DNA of 64,000 nucleotides. It comes from Cordylochernes scorpioides. Its lineage: Eukaryota; Arthropoda; Arachnida; Pseudoscorpiones; Chernetidae. This document shows positions 10,451-22,211 of this stretch, piece after piece (position 1 is the first letter of the stretch; every line of letters starts with the position of its first letter). The translations under genes were made by a program, and so were the position numbers. Location: the NCBI GenBank assembly GCA_030710605.1, contig CP092879.1, forward strand, positions 81,208,935 to 81,272,934. Direction: 5' to 3'. The notes beneath the pieces were generated by a model, which was not told the DNA's origin, searched no databases, and was given only the letters and a program-made list of their open reading frames with translations.

Positions 10451-12149
10451 AAAATAAAATATAATATCCAATTTTAAAAGAAAACCAATGAGTTCTCGTT
10501 GATTTGAAATTATGATAATATAAACTAATTGGTAAAAAATGATAATTAATGATTAAAGTGATAATAAGTTGAATAAATTGATAAATTGATTATATATTTA
10601 AATTTTAATTGAGAGAAAATAATGAAAATGATTAATATGAAAAATAAGGTGTATTGGTTTGAACCCTTTTGTATCTACATGCCCTGTAAATTTTTTAATT
10701 GCTCAATTATGCCCTATATATTTTTTGTCTTTGTGTGTGTTGTGAAAAATGTTAGAAGTCTGTAAAGTAATTGATTACTTATAATAGGGATGTGAACTCA
10801 TTTAGAATGTTTATGTGTCGTCTTGTGGATGTGGAATTGGATGGTAAAAATCGATATGTAGACTCGAACTGGAATCCAAAATCGGTGGCATAGAGAGGTT
10901 CCCAGTTGACCTCAATAGTGGACCTTCTCATTGTAATTAGAGATACGGAAGTGGGGTGTGTCAGGCAAAAGAGAGGGAATGAAATTGGAGATCGGACGAG
11001 GCGCTCCCCTTTGTTTGCATAGGCCGAATTTATCGCCGCGGACTACACTTCCTGTCGCGGTGTCTCAAAATTCTCACTTCCTGCCGTCTAATTTATTTTG
11101 AGTGCGACTTGCATCTTGTTTTTGGAGTGTGACTTATTTTGTGTACGAATTGTTTTGCGTAGTGTTGGTTGGATTCGTCGATACTTGTAGATAATCGGCA
11201 GGTGGGACAGGTTTTTACCTGTTTTGCGATGTCTTGTGTCATGTTCTGCCAATACATTGTGAAGAGATGAGTTGGTGTAAGTCCGACGTTATTTGTATTT
11301 TGAAAAGCCGGATGTTGTATCCATTTATTAGATCGAATGGTCGTTGTGACTTTAGTAAAAAATGCTATTCAGTGATATTAGAGTGGAATTGAGTGAAAAT
11401 GAGGCTTACGATGTGAACACGTGTTGAGTGGAGACGTGTCACAGGCGTGGTGAAAGGCGTCTGTGGCCAGAAATGAAGAGTTTTGTGGGGTGACCTGTGA
11501 CACGAATCGAGAGAAAAAAAAAATTTTGTGAATGAAAAGGTGTCACGCGAAGTCCTTGTTTGTACAAAATCTAACCTGTTCTCACTATGAACAACAAATT
11601 TATTAAAGTCATATATCGAAATTTCTATTGTTAGTGTATATGGCACCTTTTAAGGTGAACATTTTTTTAGTGTTTTGGGTAGACGAGATGATTGTTACTA
11701 ACGACGGTGCATGCGTTTGTTGGTTGTTGTCGTCTTTTGGCGCGAGTGTCGCGCTTGTTGGGCGGGTTGTGCGTGTTTGTTAGCGTGACGACGTATGGTC
11801 ATGTATGGATTTTGTGTGGTAAGTGTGTGAGCTGTGTTGGTGTACGGACACTTTTTTGGGCATTATTGGAATTGTAGGTTGGAGTCGTGGTGGCTTTATA
11901 TGTTGTGGGCATGAAAAGTTGCGTGGTGTGAGATTAGAATGGTGGCATGTAAATATTTGAGGTTTGGGCAATGAATGCAGGCAAGGGTTTCCATGTGTGA
12001 AAGCTTTGTGTGCTGTACGAGTCCTTTGGGACAGGTTTTGGTCTAGCCCGTGCGTGCATTCATTGAGTACAAGGTTAGATACATGATTAAAGGGGTAGGT
12101 AGGTTAGATAGAAGTCCAATGTCAATTTCTTGACGCCATAGGGGGGGTG

Positions 12150-12702
12150 CCTACCTTAGTCTCGAAAAGTCTGCTCGGCTGGGGTGTCTCTGGCTTGACT
12201 TGGTTGTTGTGGACTCGGGACTGGTGATTTTGGGACTGCTTGCACCGTCCGCACTTTTTCGTGGGCCGTCGGGGCTGGTCGATGTCGGCATTCGCTGTGC
12301 CAGTGCCTCGCGCCGCAGAACTTGCAGTTGGACGGCGGAAGAGGTGCATTCCATGCACCTGGGCGTCGGGGTGTGCTGTGATACGGGTACGGCATGGCGG
12401 TGGATGACTCCTCGGTGGTCGGTGTCCGGTCTCGGTGACACTTGCCTGGGGTGGTGGCACGTGCGTCGGCTGCCGCGCTCATCTCGCCTTTCGGTCGGCG
12501 GGGGGGTGTGGGCTGCTCCGGGGGTGGCGCTACGGAACGTCGTTTGTAGTTGAGTGGACCTTGCTCCTTGAAGTGCGGCGGTCAGCTGCAAAATTATTGT
12601 CGCCAGGGTGTGTTTTGTCGCTTCGCTGGTTGCCAGTTTCTTCCCTCTTTCTTTCGTAGGGTTGTCCGTTTTTACGCCTATGGGATCCTGATTTAATTCC
12701 AT
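12150..12702 (-). pseudogene. Gag-like remnant with zinc knuckle
   Basis: The minus strand opens with an ATG at 12702, 22 bases inside the LTR edge, and runs 183 codons rich in Ala, Thr, Pro and Arg. In another frame (12156-12482) a CX2CX3HX4C motif, CKFCGARHWHSEC, is visible. That spacing resembles the Gag zinc knuckles of BEL/Pao-type LTR elements. The N-terminal frame and the knuckle frame differ, so at least one frameshift separates them. The role would be RNA packaging in virus-like particles. It is the only retroelement protein trace in the 3.05-kb interior, so mobilisation would need proteins in trans. Confidence 0.55.
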
Positions 12703-12723
12703 CTCTTTATCCTGTCGACTCTA

Positions 12724-13592
12724 TGTAATATAATCCAAAGTTATTACACTGCAATATTTGATGTATTACACTGTTGTAGAATTCTGTCGACTTAACCGTT
12801 CTGTGACAATATAGTTGCGGAATTTCTTGTTGTTCGATTTGAATGGTGAGGATTGGTTGAAACGCAGTCGTTGAGTGGCAAGTGAAGCACACAGTTAGGA
12901 ATAATCAGGACACATGATGGGGTTTGAAAATAAAAGGCAACTGGGTTGGAGGAAAGAAAGCTTGAGAAGAGCGGAGCGGGTTTTGATTGTTAATTATCTG
13001 ATCACATGGCGGTGATTGTACTTAGCTGTAGGATGAGCAGAGGGAGAGAGGTCTAGAGCCGATGTCACCTTGTTGGAAGCCAAATCACAACTGACTATTC
13101 TTGCCTTTCGATTTAACACCACGAGTTGGCTTCTTTCCCATTGGTCGAGGGATAGAACGTGCCCGTTTTCCTATTGGTTGACCTACTTAGTGGTTGCTTC
13201 CTAATTGGACCGGCGGCTGCTTTGATGGAAGATACGCCCGGCCTGGGTCAGGAAGTATCGTGTTAATTCGACTCTATTTTACTTCCGCGGTATCAAATAC
13301 GTCCGGTCTTGTTCCGGAAATTGGGCGTCTCTCAAACTTTTATAACTTCTGGTCACCAGATACGTCCTGTCTTGTCCGGAAATATTGGTTTAAACTTAGC
13401 TCGCAGGGTTTCCGGGGTCAGAAGGTTAACTGTGACGTTATTAATAATTATGTTCTCTTCTAGATCTACCTCCTATGTCTTTTTGTTACTTTCTTTCCTC
13501 CAGTTACCTCATTCTTTATTAAATCTTTGAAAATCATACATTGTACATGCATAGTGGGTCGGGGGGCATACAATTATATACAAATTATGACA
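12724..13592 (-). repeat. LTR (5' LTR in element orientation)
   Basis: Partner of 8803-9671. It is followed directly by TATA and then the family C MITE at 13,599. Confidence 0.88.
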
Positions 13593-13598
13593 TATATA

Positions 13599-13875
13599 CA
13601 GTCGAACCTCTTCAATTCAGCATCCCAAAGGATCAGAGCTTTCGGTTGAATTAAAGGAAGTGTTGAATTAAAGTTAGATGATTAGCTAATCAAGGTAAAG
13701 TAGTATGTAAAAAAACATTCAACAGTTGAAATTCAAATTTTAAAATGGTCGAACTATCTGAACTGTCGTATTATCAATATTGTCGAATTACAGTTTGTTA
13801 TTTGATAGGCCGGAGGTAGGGACATCAGAATATGGTCAAATTATCGCAGAGTGTTGAATTAACTAGGTTATACTG
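13599..13875. mobile_element. pogo-like MITE family C, copy 1
   Basis: It starts CAGTCGAACCTCTTCAATTC and ends GGTTATACTG, with TA on each side. The length is 277 bp. The duplicate at 29,235-29,511 is nearly identical. There is no coding sequence. Confidence 0.8.
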
Positions 13876-14012
13876 TATATCAAAAATATATAATCGGTAT
13901 ATAAAATATAATAAATTACAATATCATTGCTGTGTTCTATTGTAGGCTCAGTTATATATTGCTCATTTAGATCTGTAGCCTTGTCTACTTGTGTGAATAT
14001 ATTGTCTACAAT

Positions 14013-14325
14013 GGGGGTCAGTGGAAGGATGGTCTAAACTGTTGTTTTTCGACTGCTATGACCCGGGTTCGATTCCCGCATTGGGCACTTTTTTTCTAAT
14101 TAAAAAAAAAATGCTCCAATGGCCCTCGAATCTTGCAAATGTCCAACCCCACCAGCGAGTGCAAATAACCAAACAGGGCTCTGGCAGATTTGTAAGTGCA
14201 AATTCTAACTGCTTTTCACATGTGTAGACATGTGGTGCGCTTACAGTAAAAGCAGTTGTCAACCTCTACCCACCATGATTATCATGGCCTGTACCACGTG
14301 TACTAGGGATAAGCAATATATATAT
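14013..14325 (+). mobile_element. tRNA-derived SINE, copy b
   Basis: Starts GGGGGTCAGTGGAAGG, has B box GGTTCGATTCC at about 14,066, and ends near GTACTAGGGATAAGC. It was inserted before the segmental duplication, because an equivalent SINE sits at 30,544. Confidence 0.8.
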
Positions 14326-14492
14326 ATTATTTGATATTTGAAAAAAAAAGCATTTTATTTTGTTGAACATACTAAAACTGGCTTAATGTAGGATTCCAAA
14401 CCTGCAATCATGGTAACTTAAGACCGCTGTGCCATATTTATCTCTCCTTGGTTCTCTTAAAGAAATCCAATCTTCTCTAACCTTGCATTGAT

Positions 14493-14800
14493 GGAGAAAA
14501 ATAAACTTACTTTTAAAGAAATAGAAACAGTAGCCAAAACAAAAATAAACAAGAACTGGAGGATCCCACCACAGCTGGTACAGTGGAGTGGACCAAGGAG
14601 GAGCTTTGAACCTCAGACAGCATCAAACAACAAGATTTAGAACAGGCCATCTCAAGCCATTGAAGATAGAAAATAACAACAAAATCTACTCCACTTGTCC
14701 AAAATATAGCTTGGCACCTGCAACCCCAGAACACATTTTGGCTTTCATTAGATGTACTAAACAAGACCTTTGGGATAGGGCACTGCTTATCATAAAATAG
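14493..14800 (+). pseudogene. C-terminal fragment of a non-LTR retrotransposon ORF2, copy 1
   Basis: The plus-strand frame reads RTGHLKP, then CPKYSLAPATPEHILAFIRC. This resembles the region after the reverse transcriptase domain in jockey/CR1-like elements, where a C-x2-C...H...C finger is usual; the second cysteine here is tyrosine. Relative to 31,019-31,336 this copy lacks about five bases near 14,570, which breaks the upstream frame. No RT domain is attached. Confidence 0.6.
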
Positions 14801-15119
14801 TTACATGGACTAATGGAATTTGAGTAATCTTTACACAAGGGGATAAGGAACAATAACATGATAGGGTTGGGCCATAACAAGTTGAAAGTAAAACTTAGCT
14901 AGTGACCTGGTCTTGTAGCTTTTACAATTTACATAGCGTGACATTTAATAAAACATGGCTGCCAGGATACAAACTTCTGATAAATTAACAGTTCCACCAC
15001 ACTGTCACTGGTACAATTTGGATTATAGATTATAAACACAAGGTAATAAGACCAAACGTTTCGGTAACAGCGTTGTTACAGAAATGTCACACATTATTTA
15101 TTTATTTGAACTCATTACC

Positions 15120-15783
15120 TTGTGTTTCTACACACCCAAAGTTTATGTGACTAACCCCCTCAATCTATAAATCTATGTAACACTGTGTATATATGTAAAT
15201 AAAGAAAAAAAGAAAGTACACAATATGCAACTTTTAAAAAATTCAATTTATTTTACCAATCACAAACATTTTTATAATTTTAGACACAATAAAATATATA
15301 TTTTTTAAATATATAAAAAAAAATTCTCTCTAAAAAAAAATTTATATAAAAAATCTATATAAGAAACAACATGTAGGTAGATATGTAAATAGGTATGTAA
15401 AGTGAGCAACTTTATCCTTACTGGACAAACACAACTCAAAAAGTATGATTTGAGGCCTTGTGATCATTTCAGCCGTCGTTTAAGAAGAGTACTTCAGAAA
15501 GGTCAACGCAGGAATTGGTCGCGGACATGGCGTAAAGTGCGCTGAATGTGAGATCAGAGAATATGGAAAAAAAGATGAAAAAAAAGATTAAATATCTTTG
15601 GTACAAGATGTGACATGGAGAATACAAAAATATAAAATTTATTTTATAGAGAGGAGATAACAAATAATGAAATCTTCATGTAAAAAATTGGTCCAATTTT
15701 GAAGGAAGGTATTGCCCACCAATTGTGTTACAGTAAAGATAAAGGAATATGACAAAAGAGAAAACTTTTAATTAAAAAAATAT
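15120..15783. other. AT-rich non-coding DNA
   Basis: A/T runs around 15,290-15,370 and a stretch shared with 31,680-32,320. I see no gene. The minus-strand ORF at 15,469-15,663 is not conserved in copy 2. Confidence 0.6.
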
Positions 15784-15986
15784 ACACTCATGGACAAAGC
15801 TTGAGGAAGTTGAAAGTCTTTGATGTCATCTGTCATCTATTTTATGAATGAGACAGAAGTTGTTTACACTTGGTTATCTCGTATGTCTTCAATAAAGTTC
15901 ACTGTAATATCTTTCAGAGTTATTGTCTGAATCCCGAAATACACATGCTAAAAGGTACAACTTCCTTAAGTTTTGTCCATGAGTGT
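15784..15986. mobile_element. mariner-like MITE family D, copy 1
   Basis: Ends ACACTCATGGACAAAGC and TTTTGTCCATGAGTGT are inverted and flanked by TA. The length is about 203 bp. Other members are at 18,581 (truncated), 32,321-32,522, 34,529-34,740 and 35,957-36,164. Confidence 0.85.
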
Positions 15987-17357
15987 ATATACAGTCAAAT
16001 TTCACTATAACACTTGGAACCAAGATTTTGTCATAACCACATGGGGACCTATGAGGAGGATCCATAAGAAATATTACATCCAGCAAGCCATTTTTAAATG
16101 GAAGGGGCCTGGCTCATCATAAAATGTGAATTTATAAACTCAATGGCGCATCACAGAGTTACAACAGCAGTGCTAAAGAGTGCATTAACAACCTGTTGCA
16201 AGAGATAGAGTATTTCAACATGTTGCAACACAACCTAAGTTGGTTCAACAACCTACCTTTGAACACAATGTGTAAATAAGGACAACTACTCCAGTTCAAC
16301 TGGCTTATATGCAAATTTTCTCTGAAAAGGCACAATGGTAGATTGTGATAAGGTACAATTTGGATTATAGATTAGAACTACAAGGTAATAAGGCCAATTC
16401 TAAATAAATTATTAGTGTGTACGTTTCAGTAAATAACCATTCAGCACTTTTGTCTGAAGATAACAACGTTGTAACCGAAACATCACACACTATTTATTTG
16501 GATTTGGCATTGTTACCTTAAGATTGTTGATTAGAAACATAAGGTAACAAGACCATATCTAACACAATAAATTGTGGTAACGATGTGGTTACCATCTTCA
16601 GTACTTTTGTCTGAAGAGATGATAACAAAACTGTTACCAGACAAAATGTAACACAATTTATTGATTTTGTCTTGTTACCTGAAATCATATTTCTTATAAA
16701 ATTTAGACACACCATCAGACGCCAATGTTCTGAGAACCATTCAGTGTTGATTTTAATAAAAAATAGCACAATTCTGTTATTAGGAAATGCCCCATAAACT
16801 TACTTTAACTTAGAACTACAAGGTAACAAGACAAAATCCAAATAAATTAATAGTGTGTGAGGTTTGAGTAACAACGCTGTTACTGAAACATCACACACTA
16901 TTTATTTGGAGATATGGTCTTATTACCTTGTAGTTCTAATCAATAATCCAAAAATTGTACCTTATTATTAATATAGAGTTGTTCTATACCCCTTGTCACA
17001 TTTATTATAGAGAATCTTCAATTGATTCTTACAATTATTGATCACTGATCATTTGTAACCAAGAGTAAAAAAAAACAAAACCAATCGCAATAGAAGAAAA
17101 CCATAGAGACCCTGGCCAGAAGGTTGGAGCAATGCCGTTACGCACTGTTTTAATTACTTTGTGGCCTTGTTTACTTTTTGGTAACAAGATGGCTACCCTA
17201 TCATCATTATCATAGCACCCATCATCGCTGAAAATTGGACCCTAGTTTCCACCCCTCCCATCTCCTTACCTTGTGAAAATAAAGGTCACTGATGTCAATA
17301 AAATTAAGTGGTAGTACGTTATTTCTTGATTTGTCGGATAGAATGCAGTTTTTACAT
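15987..17357. other. Repeat-rich non-coding DNA with foldbacks
   Basis: Inverted modules of the hammerhead-like hairpin family lie at about 16,340-16,510, 16,515-16,690 and 16,805-16,945. The module at 16,515-16,690 has the motif GTCTTGTTACC and the variant CTGAAGA. No gene is supported. The block recurs at 32,500-33,900. Confidence 0.6.
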
Positions 17358-17787
17358 TCTATATACAGTTACGAGCGTCATTCTTCATCTCTGTCACCGT
17401 TTGCATTTTTTTTGGAATGGCGCTCTCCTATTGGTTGGCTACGATCACGTGGCTACGATGGCGCCGCCACTACCCGAGACACTTTGTGTTTGACTTTGCC
17501 CCCCCCCCCACTCGCTCTTTGGTTGTTATAACTATTGTGTTGGAGCGGGTCGCTCCTTAAATAAATGCATATATTAGTTAATAACTAAATGGAATCCTCT
17601 CTTTCTTTTTCCCAGTAAGAAACGCCTACGGAAGCCAACAGTACATAGACAGATAAAGCACATAGGCTATAGTTATTAACTAATATATGCATTCATTTAA
17701 GATGCCAATTTATAATTGTAACAAATAGTATTTGAAACAAAACGTTCAATCGGGTAAAACACGGGCGTTGCCCGGGTCATTCGGCTA
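17358..17787 (+). mobile_element. Short Helitron-like element
   Basis: It begins TTCTATATACAG and ends with the hairpin CGGGCGTTGCCCG followed by TCATTCGGCTAG. Copy 2 at about 33,920 reads TTTTTACATGTTGACA with no insert, which fixes both ends. Inside, about 17,566-17,588 and 17,671-17,693 form a 23-bp inverted repeat around ATATTAGTTAATAACTA. Confidence 0.75.
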
Positions 17788-18580
17788 GTGTTGACAATAA
17801 AGGGCACTGATGGTTTGCGGCATCTATTGGAATAAATGTTAATAAAATCACGTGCTAGTACGTCATTTCTTGATTTATCGGATAGAATACAGTTTTTACA
17901 TGTTGACAATAAAGGGCACTGATGGTTTGCGGCATCTATTGGAATAAATGTCAATAAAACAAGTGGTTGTACGTCATTTCTTGATTTGTCGGATTGAATT
18001 CAGTTTGTCAACAGAAACATTCAGGTACCTCAACGGAGCGGGCGGTCCTGCAACACAGTGTTACCACTCTAATGGGACAACTTCAGTGGTGTTTTAACAG
18101 AATTAGTAATCTGCAGTTTGTTCAACTCACTAATTCTCAAACCACAGTTCCTCATCAAGGTAAATATGCAAATATGTTGTTGTTGTTGTTGTTTCTTATC
18201 CCCTTGTGTAATGAGAAATATGCAAATATACCTCACTAAGGTAAATATGCAAATATAAGGACTAACAAGATCCACCAATCAGAACAAGGCGATCAAAACA
18301 GCACAAATAGAGATAATTAGCCAACACACACACAGAGACAATAAGATAACACACACAATATATATATATTTATATAAAGCACACAGATATATAACGTACA
18401 TATAATATCTCAATATATATATATATGATTTTATTTCATAAAAAATATTCATTGTAAATATATAAAAATATAAGACTAGAAGAAAAAAATGTTTTTTTTT
18501 TCTCTCAATTGCCTTCCGCACACACACACAATATATGTAAATATATCAACACCTGTTAAATATAAAAATACTCAAATTAT

Positions 18581-18707
18581 ACACCCATGGACAAAACTTG
18601 AGGAAGTGGAAATTCTTGATGTCACCAGTCATCTATTTTTTTTAAGTAGATGTAGGAAATTTTGTTCACACTTGGTTATCTCATGTGTCTTCAATAAAAG
18701 CCACTAT
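18581..18707. mobile_element. Truncated mariner-like MITE family D
   Basis: The left end ACACCCATGGACAAAAC is present, but the right terminus is replaced at about 18,707 by Helitron-derived sequence. The complete paralogue is at 34,529-34,740. Confidence 0.65.
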
Positions 18708-19435
18708 GTTGAGCGATGTAGAAGATTATCACTGACAAACGGACGGACCAACAAACATCCATTTTTATATATATAGATATATATATATATATATATGTTC
18801 CCGGCTTCGCCCCAAGTAAAAGTTTGCTTAACAAACATTTGTTAAAACGATTCTAGCAAACATTCAATCCCTACTGAATCTATACTTGTCTACCTTCTCG
18901 ATAATTTTTTCCCGGTCCCTTGAAAAATACTCGATAAGTAGAAAAAAATCAGTATTAATTGGTCCACTCGGTAATTTGAAATTGAAGGAATAGTATCTTG
19001 CCACAAACGAAGATTTGTAAATAACTGTATTTAGCGAATGTACCCGGCTTCGCACAGTTTTTATCCAGTAAAAGTTTGCCTAACGAACATTTGTTAAAAC
19101 GATTCTAGAAAACATCCAATCCACCTATATATTGATTTATAAACGTATATAAATATAAATATTGTTATATGCGTTTAAATATATTTTTGAAACACATAAT
19201 ATTTTGAAAACATTTATTATATTTTAAATAAGATATTGTCACTTTTGTGAATTTGATAATTTTTTTTTTCTCAATGAATTATATATATTAATTTAAAATT
19301 TCATTTTTGTTATCATCATCACATACAATGTAATTTTTTTTATATAAACAAACGATAATAAACAACAACAATTAGACACCCTTCTATAATATGATGCAAT
19401 AGCGCGCCATCTGTTATCAAAATTCGAAACTATTT
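18708..19435 (-). mobile_element. Helitron fragments
   Basis: A 5'-end signature (minus strand, TCTATATATATAAAAATGG) ends at 18,776. Broken copies of the 3' unit with CCCGGCTTCGCCC and GTACCCGGCTTCGC start at about 18,799 and 19,040. None is complete. (TA)n separates the pieces. Confidence 0.6.
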
Positions 19436-19439
19436 TAAA

Positions 19440-19790
19440 GGCGTAAGATTCTTTTTGATATTAAACAATTTCTACTGTCCTTACTGCAATGGAAAAAATA
19501 ATGAGAGGGCCTGGCTCATCAGTGGTGAACCCTCTCAGCGGTTTCGCCAGTTTAATCTACCATACCGCTGTTATATTGCATTTTTGGAACTTCCTTTTAT
19601 AGTGATACTGATGCTAGACTATTGGAATGGGTATTTTAAGAAGAACTATGAAGAACTCTTCTATGGATACTGAATCATTCTGTAACCGTAGAAAGACGTC
19701 GTGTCCGTAAGCTTGTACAACCATCCTCTTGTATAAAGAAGCTGTTCTCCCTGACTTGGTGAACAGGGAGATTGGATCATAGCTACAAGG
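19440..19790. other. Single-copy stretch between the duplicated segments
   Basis: It is not seen elsewhere in the window. A 72-codon plus-strand ORF (19,455-19,673) has no feature I recognise. CTGGCTCATCA is shared with 16,110 and 32,645. Confidence 0.4.
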
Positions 19791-19990
19791 CAATAAGACC
19801 TAATCCAAATAAATTATTAGTGTGTACGTTTCACTAACTAAACATTCAGCACTTTTGATGGTAACAACACTGTTACCGAAACACATCACACTATTTATTT
19901 ATTTGGTCTTATTACCTTGTAGTTCTAAGATCCAATATGATACTGGGTGAATGGTGTGGATAGGTGCTACCAACAGCTGTGTCCATGTTA

Positions 19991-20126
19991 GGATCTGAAA
20001 CAAAGATGTCTGTCCTCCATGTTAGGATCTGAAACAAAGATGTCTGTCCTCCATGTTAGGATCTGAAACAAAGATGTCTGTCCTCCATGTTAGGATCTGA
20101 AACAAAGATGTCTGTCCTCCATGTTG
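19991..20126. repeat. 34-bp tandem repeat, 4 copies
   Basis: Units start at 19,991, 20,025, 20,059 and 20,093 and contain GATCTGAAACAAAGATGTC. Copy 1 has a single unit near 114-148, so the expansion followed the duplication. Confidence 0.85.
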
Positions 20127-20904
20127 GACTGCCACAGTTTCACATTCTTGGAGTCAACAGAAGATATACATCAAGACAAGAGCTACAAGGTAATAAGACC
20201 TAATCCAAATAATATTAAATTATAAATTTGTTAACGTGATAATCCTGTTGAAGGACTAACAAGTCCAAAATCTTGAAAATAAAAAGTTGCACAAGAAACT
20301 TAACCCTGGAAGGTTTATTTATTTTTTAAAATAAATTAATAGTTTGTGATGTTTCAGTATCAATGCTGTTACCAAAACATCACACACTATTAATATTATT
20401 TGGATTAGGTCTTATTACCTTGTAGCTCTTGTCTTGATGTATATCTTCTGTTGGTTCCAAGAATCTGAAACTGTGGCAGTGACTTCTAACATGGAGGACA
20501 GACATCTTTGTTTCAGATCCTAACATGGACACAGCTGTTGGTAGCACCTATCTACACCATTCACCCAGTATCATATTGGATCTTAGAACTACAAGGTAAC
20601 AAATCCAACTAAATAAATAGTGCGTGTTGTTTTGGTAACAGTGTTGTTACCATCTTCAGACAAAAGTGCTGAATGGTTAGTTACTGAAACACACACACTA
20701 ATAATCTATTTGGATTTGGTCTTATTACCTTGTAGTTCTAATCTATAATCCAAATTGTGCCTTATCATTTGTGGATATTTTTATAGACCTAGTCCCACTA
20801 CGCTGTGTTGTTGGCTGTTGGGCTGAATACCCGCAGCTAACCACTCCTGAGGAATTTCCGAATGAGAATCCTAAAATTAAGTTGACTGCAGGATGTTATA
20901 TATA

Positions 20905-22211
20905 CAAGGTATGTCCCATAAGTTCCCGACTGGGTCCATAAAAAAAAAAGGTAAGATTTTTTTAAAATTTTTTTATTAAAACTTTTCAAAGTAATCCCCC
21001 CTTGCTTCAACGCACCAGCGCTATCGTTTCTCCCAATTGTCGAAACAGTTTTTATAAGCCTCTTTTGGAATGCTCTTCAATGCTAACGGCGAGTTTTCTA
21101 TTATGTCATCCCTGGTGTCAAAATGTCTTCCTTTTAGAACTGCTTTAAGTTTGGGGAACAGGAAAAAGTCATTTGGTGCGATGTCTGGGAAATTGGGTGG
21201 TTGAAGTAGGATTTGTGTCCCGTTTTTCGCCAAAAAGCTAGTCATCAAGTGCGCTGTGTGAGGGCGAGCATTGTCATGGTGTAGGATCCAGCCACCATTA
21301 GTCCATTTTTCTGGCCTTTTTTTTCGAATCGCTTCCCTTAGACGGCGAAGAATGCCCAAATACATTTCCTTAATAACTGTTTGGCCTGCAGGAAGATACT
21401 CGTGATGAACAATGCCCTTGTTATCCGAAAAAGCGACCAGCAACACCTTGTTTCTGGATTTTTTGGGTCTAGGCTCACCCTAACCTCTCCACTCGGCAGA
21501 TTGAGGTTTGGTTTCAGGGTCATAGCCATAGACCCATGTCTCGTCGCCTGTGATTATCTTGTCTTTCCATTCTGGATCCGTTCTTGTCATTTCCATCATG
21601 TCCTCACAGGTTGCAAGCCGACACAGTTTTTGCTCATTGGTGAGGAATCTTGGGATGAATTTTGCAGGAGTCTTTTTGAGCTTCAAATCTTCGGTTACGA
21701 TCCTTCCAATCGTTGTTTTAGAGATGCCTGTGTCTTGCTCTAGCTCCAGCAAAGTGGTTCGAGGATTTTCTTTTATCAAATCGGTGATTTTTTGCACATT
21801 TTCATCAGTCCTTTGAAATTTTGGGCGTCCTTGACGAGGATCATCTTCAATGGAAATTCTGCCAGCTTTAAATCTAGAATGCCATTCAAAAACAGTTGTT
21901 CTCTTTGGGGCATCATTGGGGAATGCTTTATTAAGCATTTCAAAAGTTTCGGTTGCTGATATTTGAAGTTTCACACAAAATTCTATGCAAATCCTCTGCT
22001 TCAATTTTTGTTCCATCGTAAAATCGCCGCAGCACTAGGTGTGACCTTTAAATAAATTAGAATAACTTTGGCGCGCGCGCAAGTACCGCCTCGATATTGG
22101 TACCACCGTGTAGCCAGATATTTTTTCTATAATAAACAGTCAAATTCATTTACATTTTTCATTTATTTTTTTTTTATGGACCCAGTCCGGGAACTTATGG
22201 GACATACCTTG
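20905..22211 (-). mobile_element. mariner transposon with TA duplication
   Basis: The 1307-bp element is flanked by TA (20,903-20,904 and 22,212-22,213). The terminal inverted repeats are about 40 bp and begin CAAGGTATGTCCCATAAG. It encloses one transposase reading frame on the minus strand. Confidence 0.92.
20976..22016 (-). pseudogene. mariner transposase with two in-frame stops
   Basis: Start ATG at 22,014-22,016; the frame continues to TAA at 20,976-20,978, 347 codons including the stop, the normal mariner length. The N-terminal half holds the paired helix-turn-helix (FEWHSRFKAG, then DTGISKTTIGRI) that binds the terminal repeats. The catalytic DD34D triad is intact: D in TGDETWVYGY, D in HHDNARPHTA, and D in IAPNDFFLFPKLK, with 34 residues between the last two. 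Two TAG codons interrupt the same frame: after SAEWRG at 21,480-21,482 and after NWEKR at 21,021-21,023. No frameshift is seen, and the protein resumes to its usual end GDYFEKF. Inactivation is therefore by point mutation only. Confidence 0.92.

Larger units (their letters stand above)
8803..13592 (-). mobile_element. Non-autonomous LTR retrotransposon with TATA target duplication
   Basis: Two direct repeats of 869 bp (8803-9671 and 12724-13592) are nearly identical; by eye I found one substitution (9346 G, 13266 A, near TGTTARTTCGACTC). Both start TGTAATATAATCC and end AAATTATGACA. TATA flanks the element on both sides. The duplicate segment at about 29,220 reads straight through with one TATA, so it is the pre-insertion site. 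Orientation is minus: reading that strand, a purine tract with AGGGGGCGC sits immediately before the 9671 LTR start, and a gag-like frame follows the 13592-side LTR. No protease, reverse transcriptase or integrase is visible. The primer-binding site beside 12723 does not begin TGG, so the priming tRNA is unclear. Confidence 0.88.
1..18776. repeat. Segmental duplication, copy 1
   Basis: Most of this stretch recurs in the same order and orientation at about 19,880-34,750. Matching anchors include 3970-4147 with 22642-22800, 5601-5761 with 24295-24454, 6423-6644 with 26543-26764, 8400-8639 with 28843-29082, 13599-13875 with 29235-29511, 16518-16769 with 33051-33302 and 18279-18527 with 34232-34483. 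The coordinate offset changes stepwise from about 20 kb to 16 kb because each copy holds private insertions. Copy 1 may start before the window. Its right edge is lost in Helitron debris near 18,707-19,440. I see no intact host gene inside it. Confidence 0.9.

Noticed and set aside
11365-11646. 93-codon minus-strand ORF inside the LTR element as a pol fragment.
   Set aside because: No protease, RT, RNase H or integrase motif is visible; base composition explains it.
12200-12553. 117-codon plus-strand ORF in the GC-rich part of the LTR element.
   Set aside because: It is the antisense shadow of the gag-like frame that carries the zinc knuckle.
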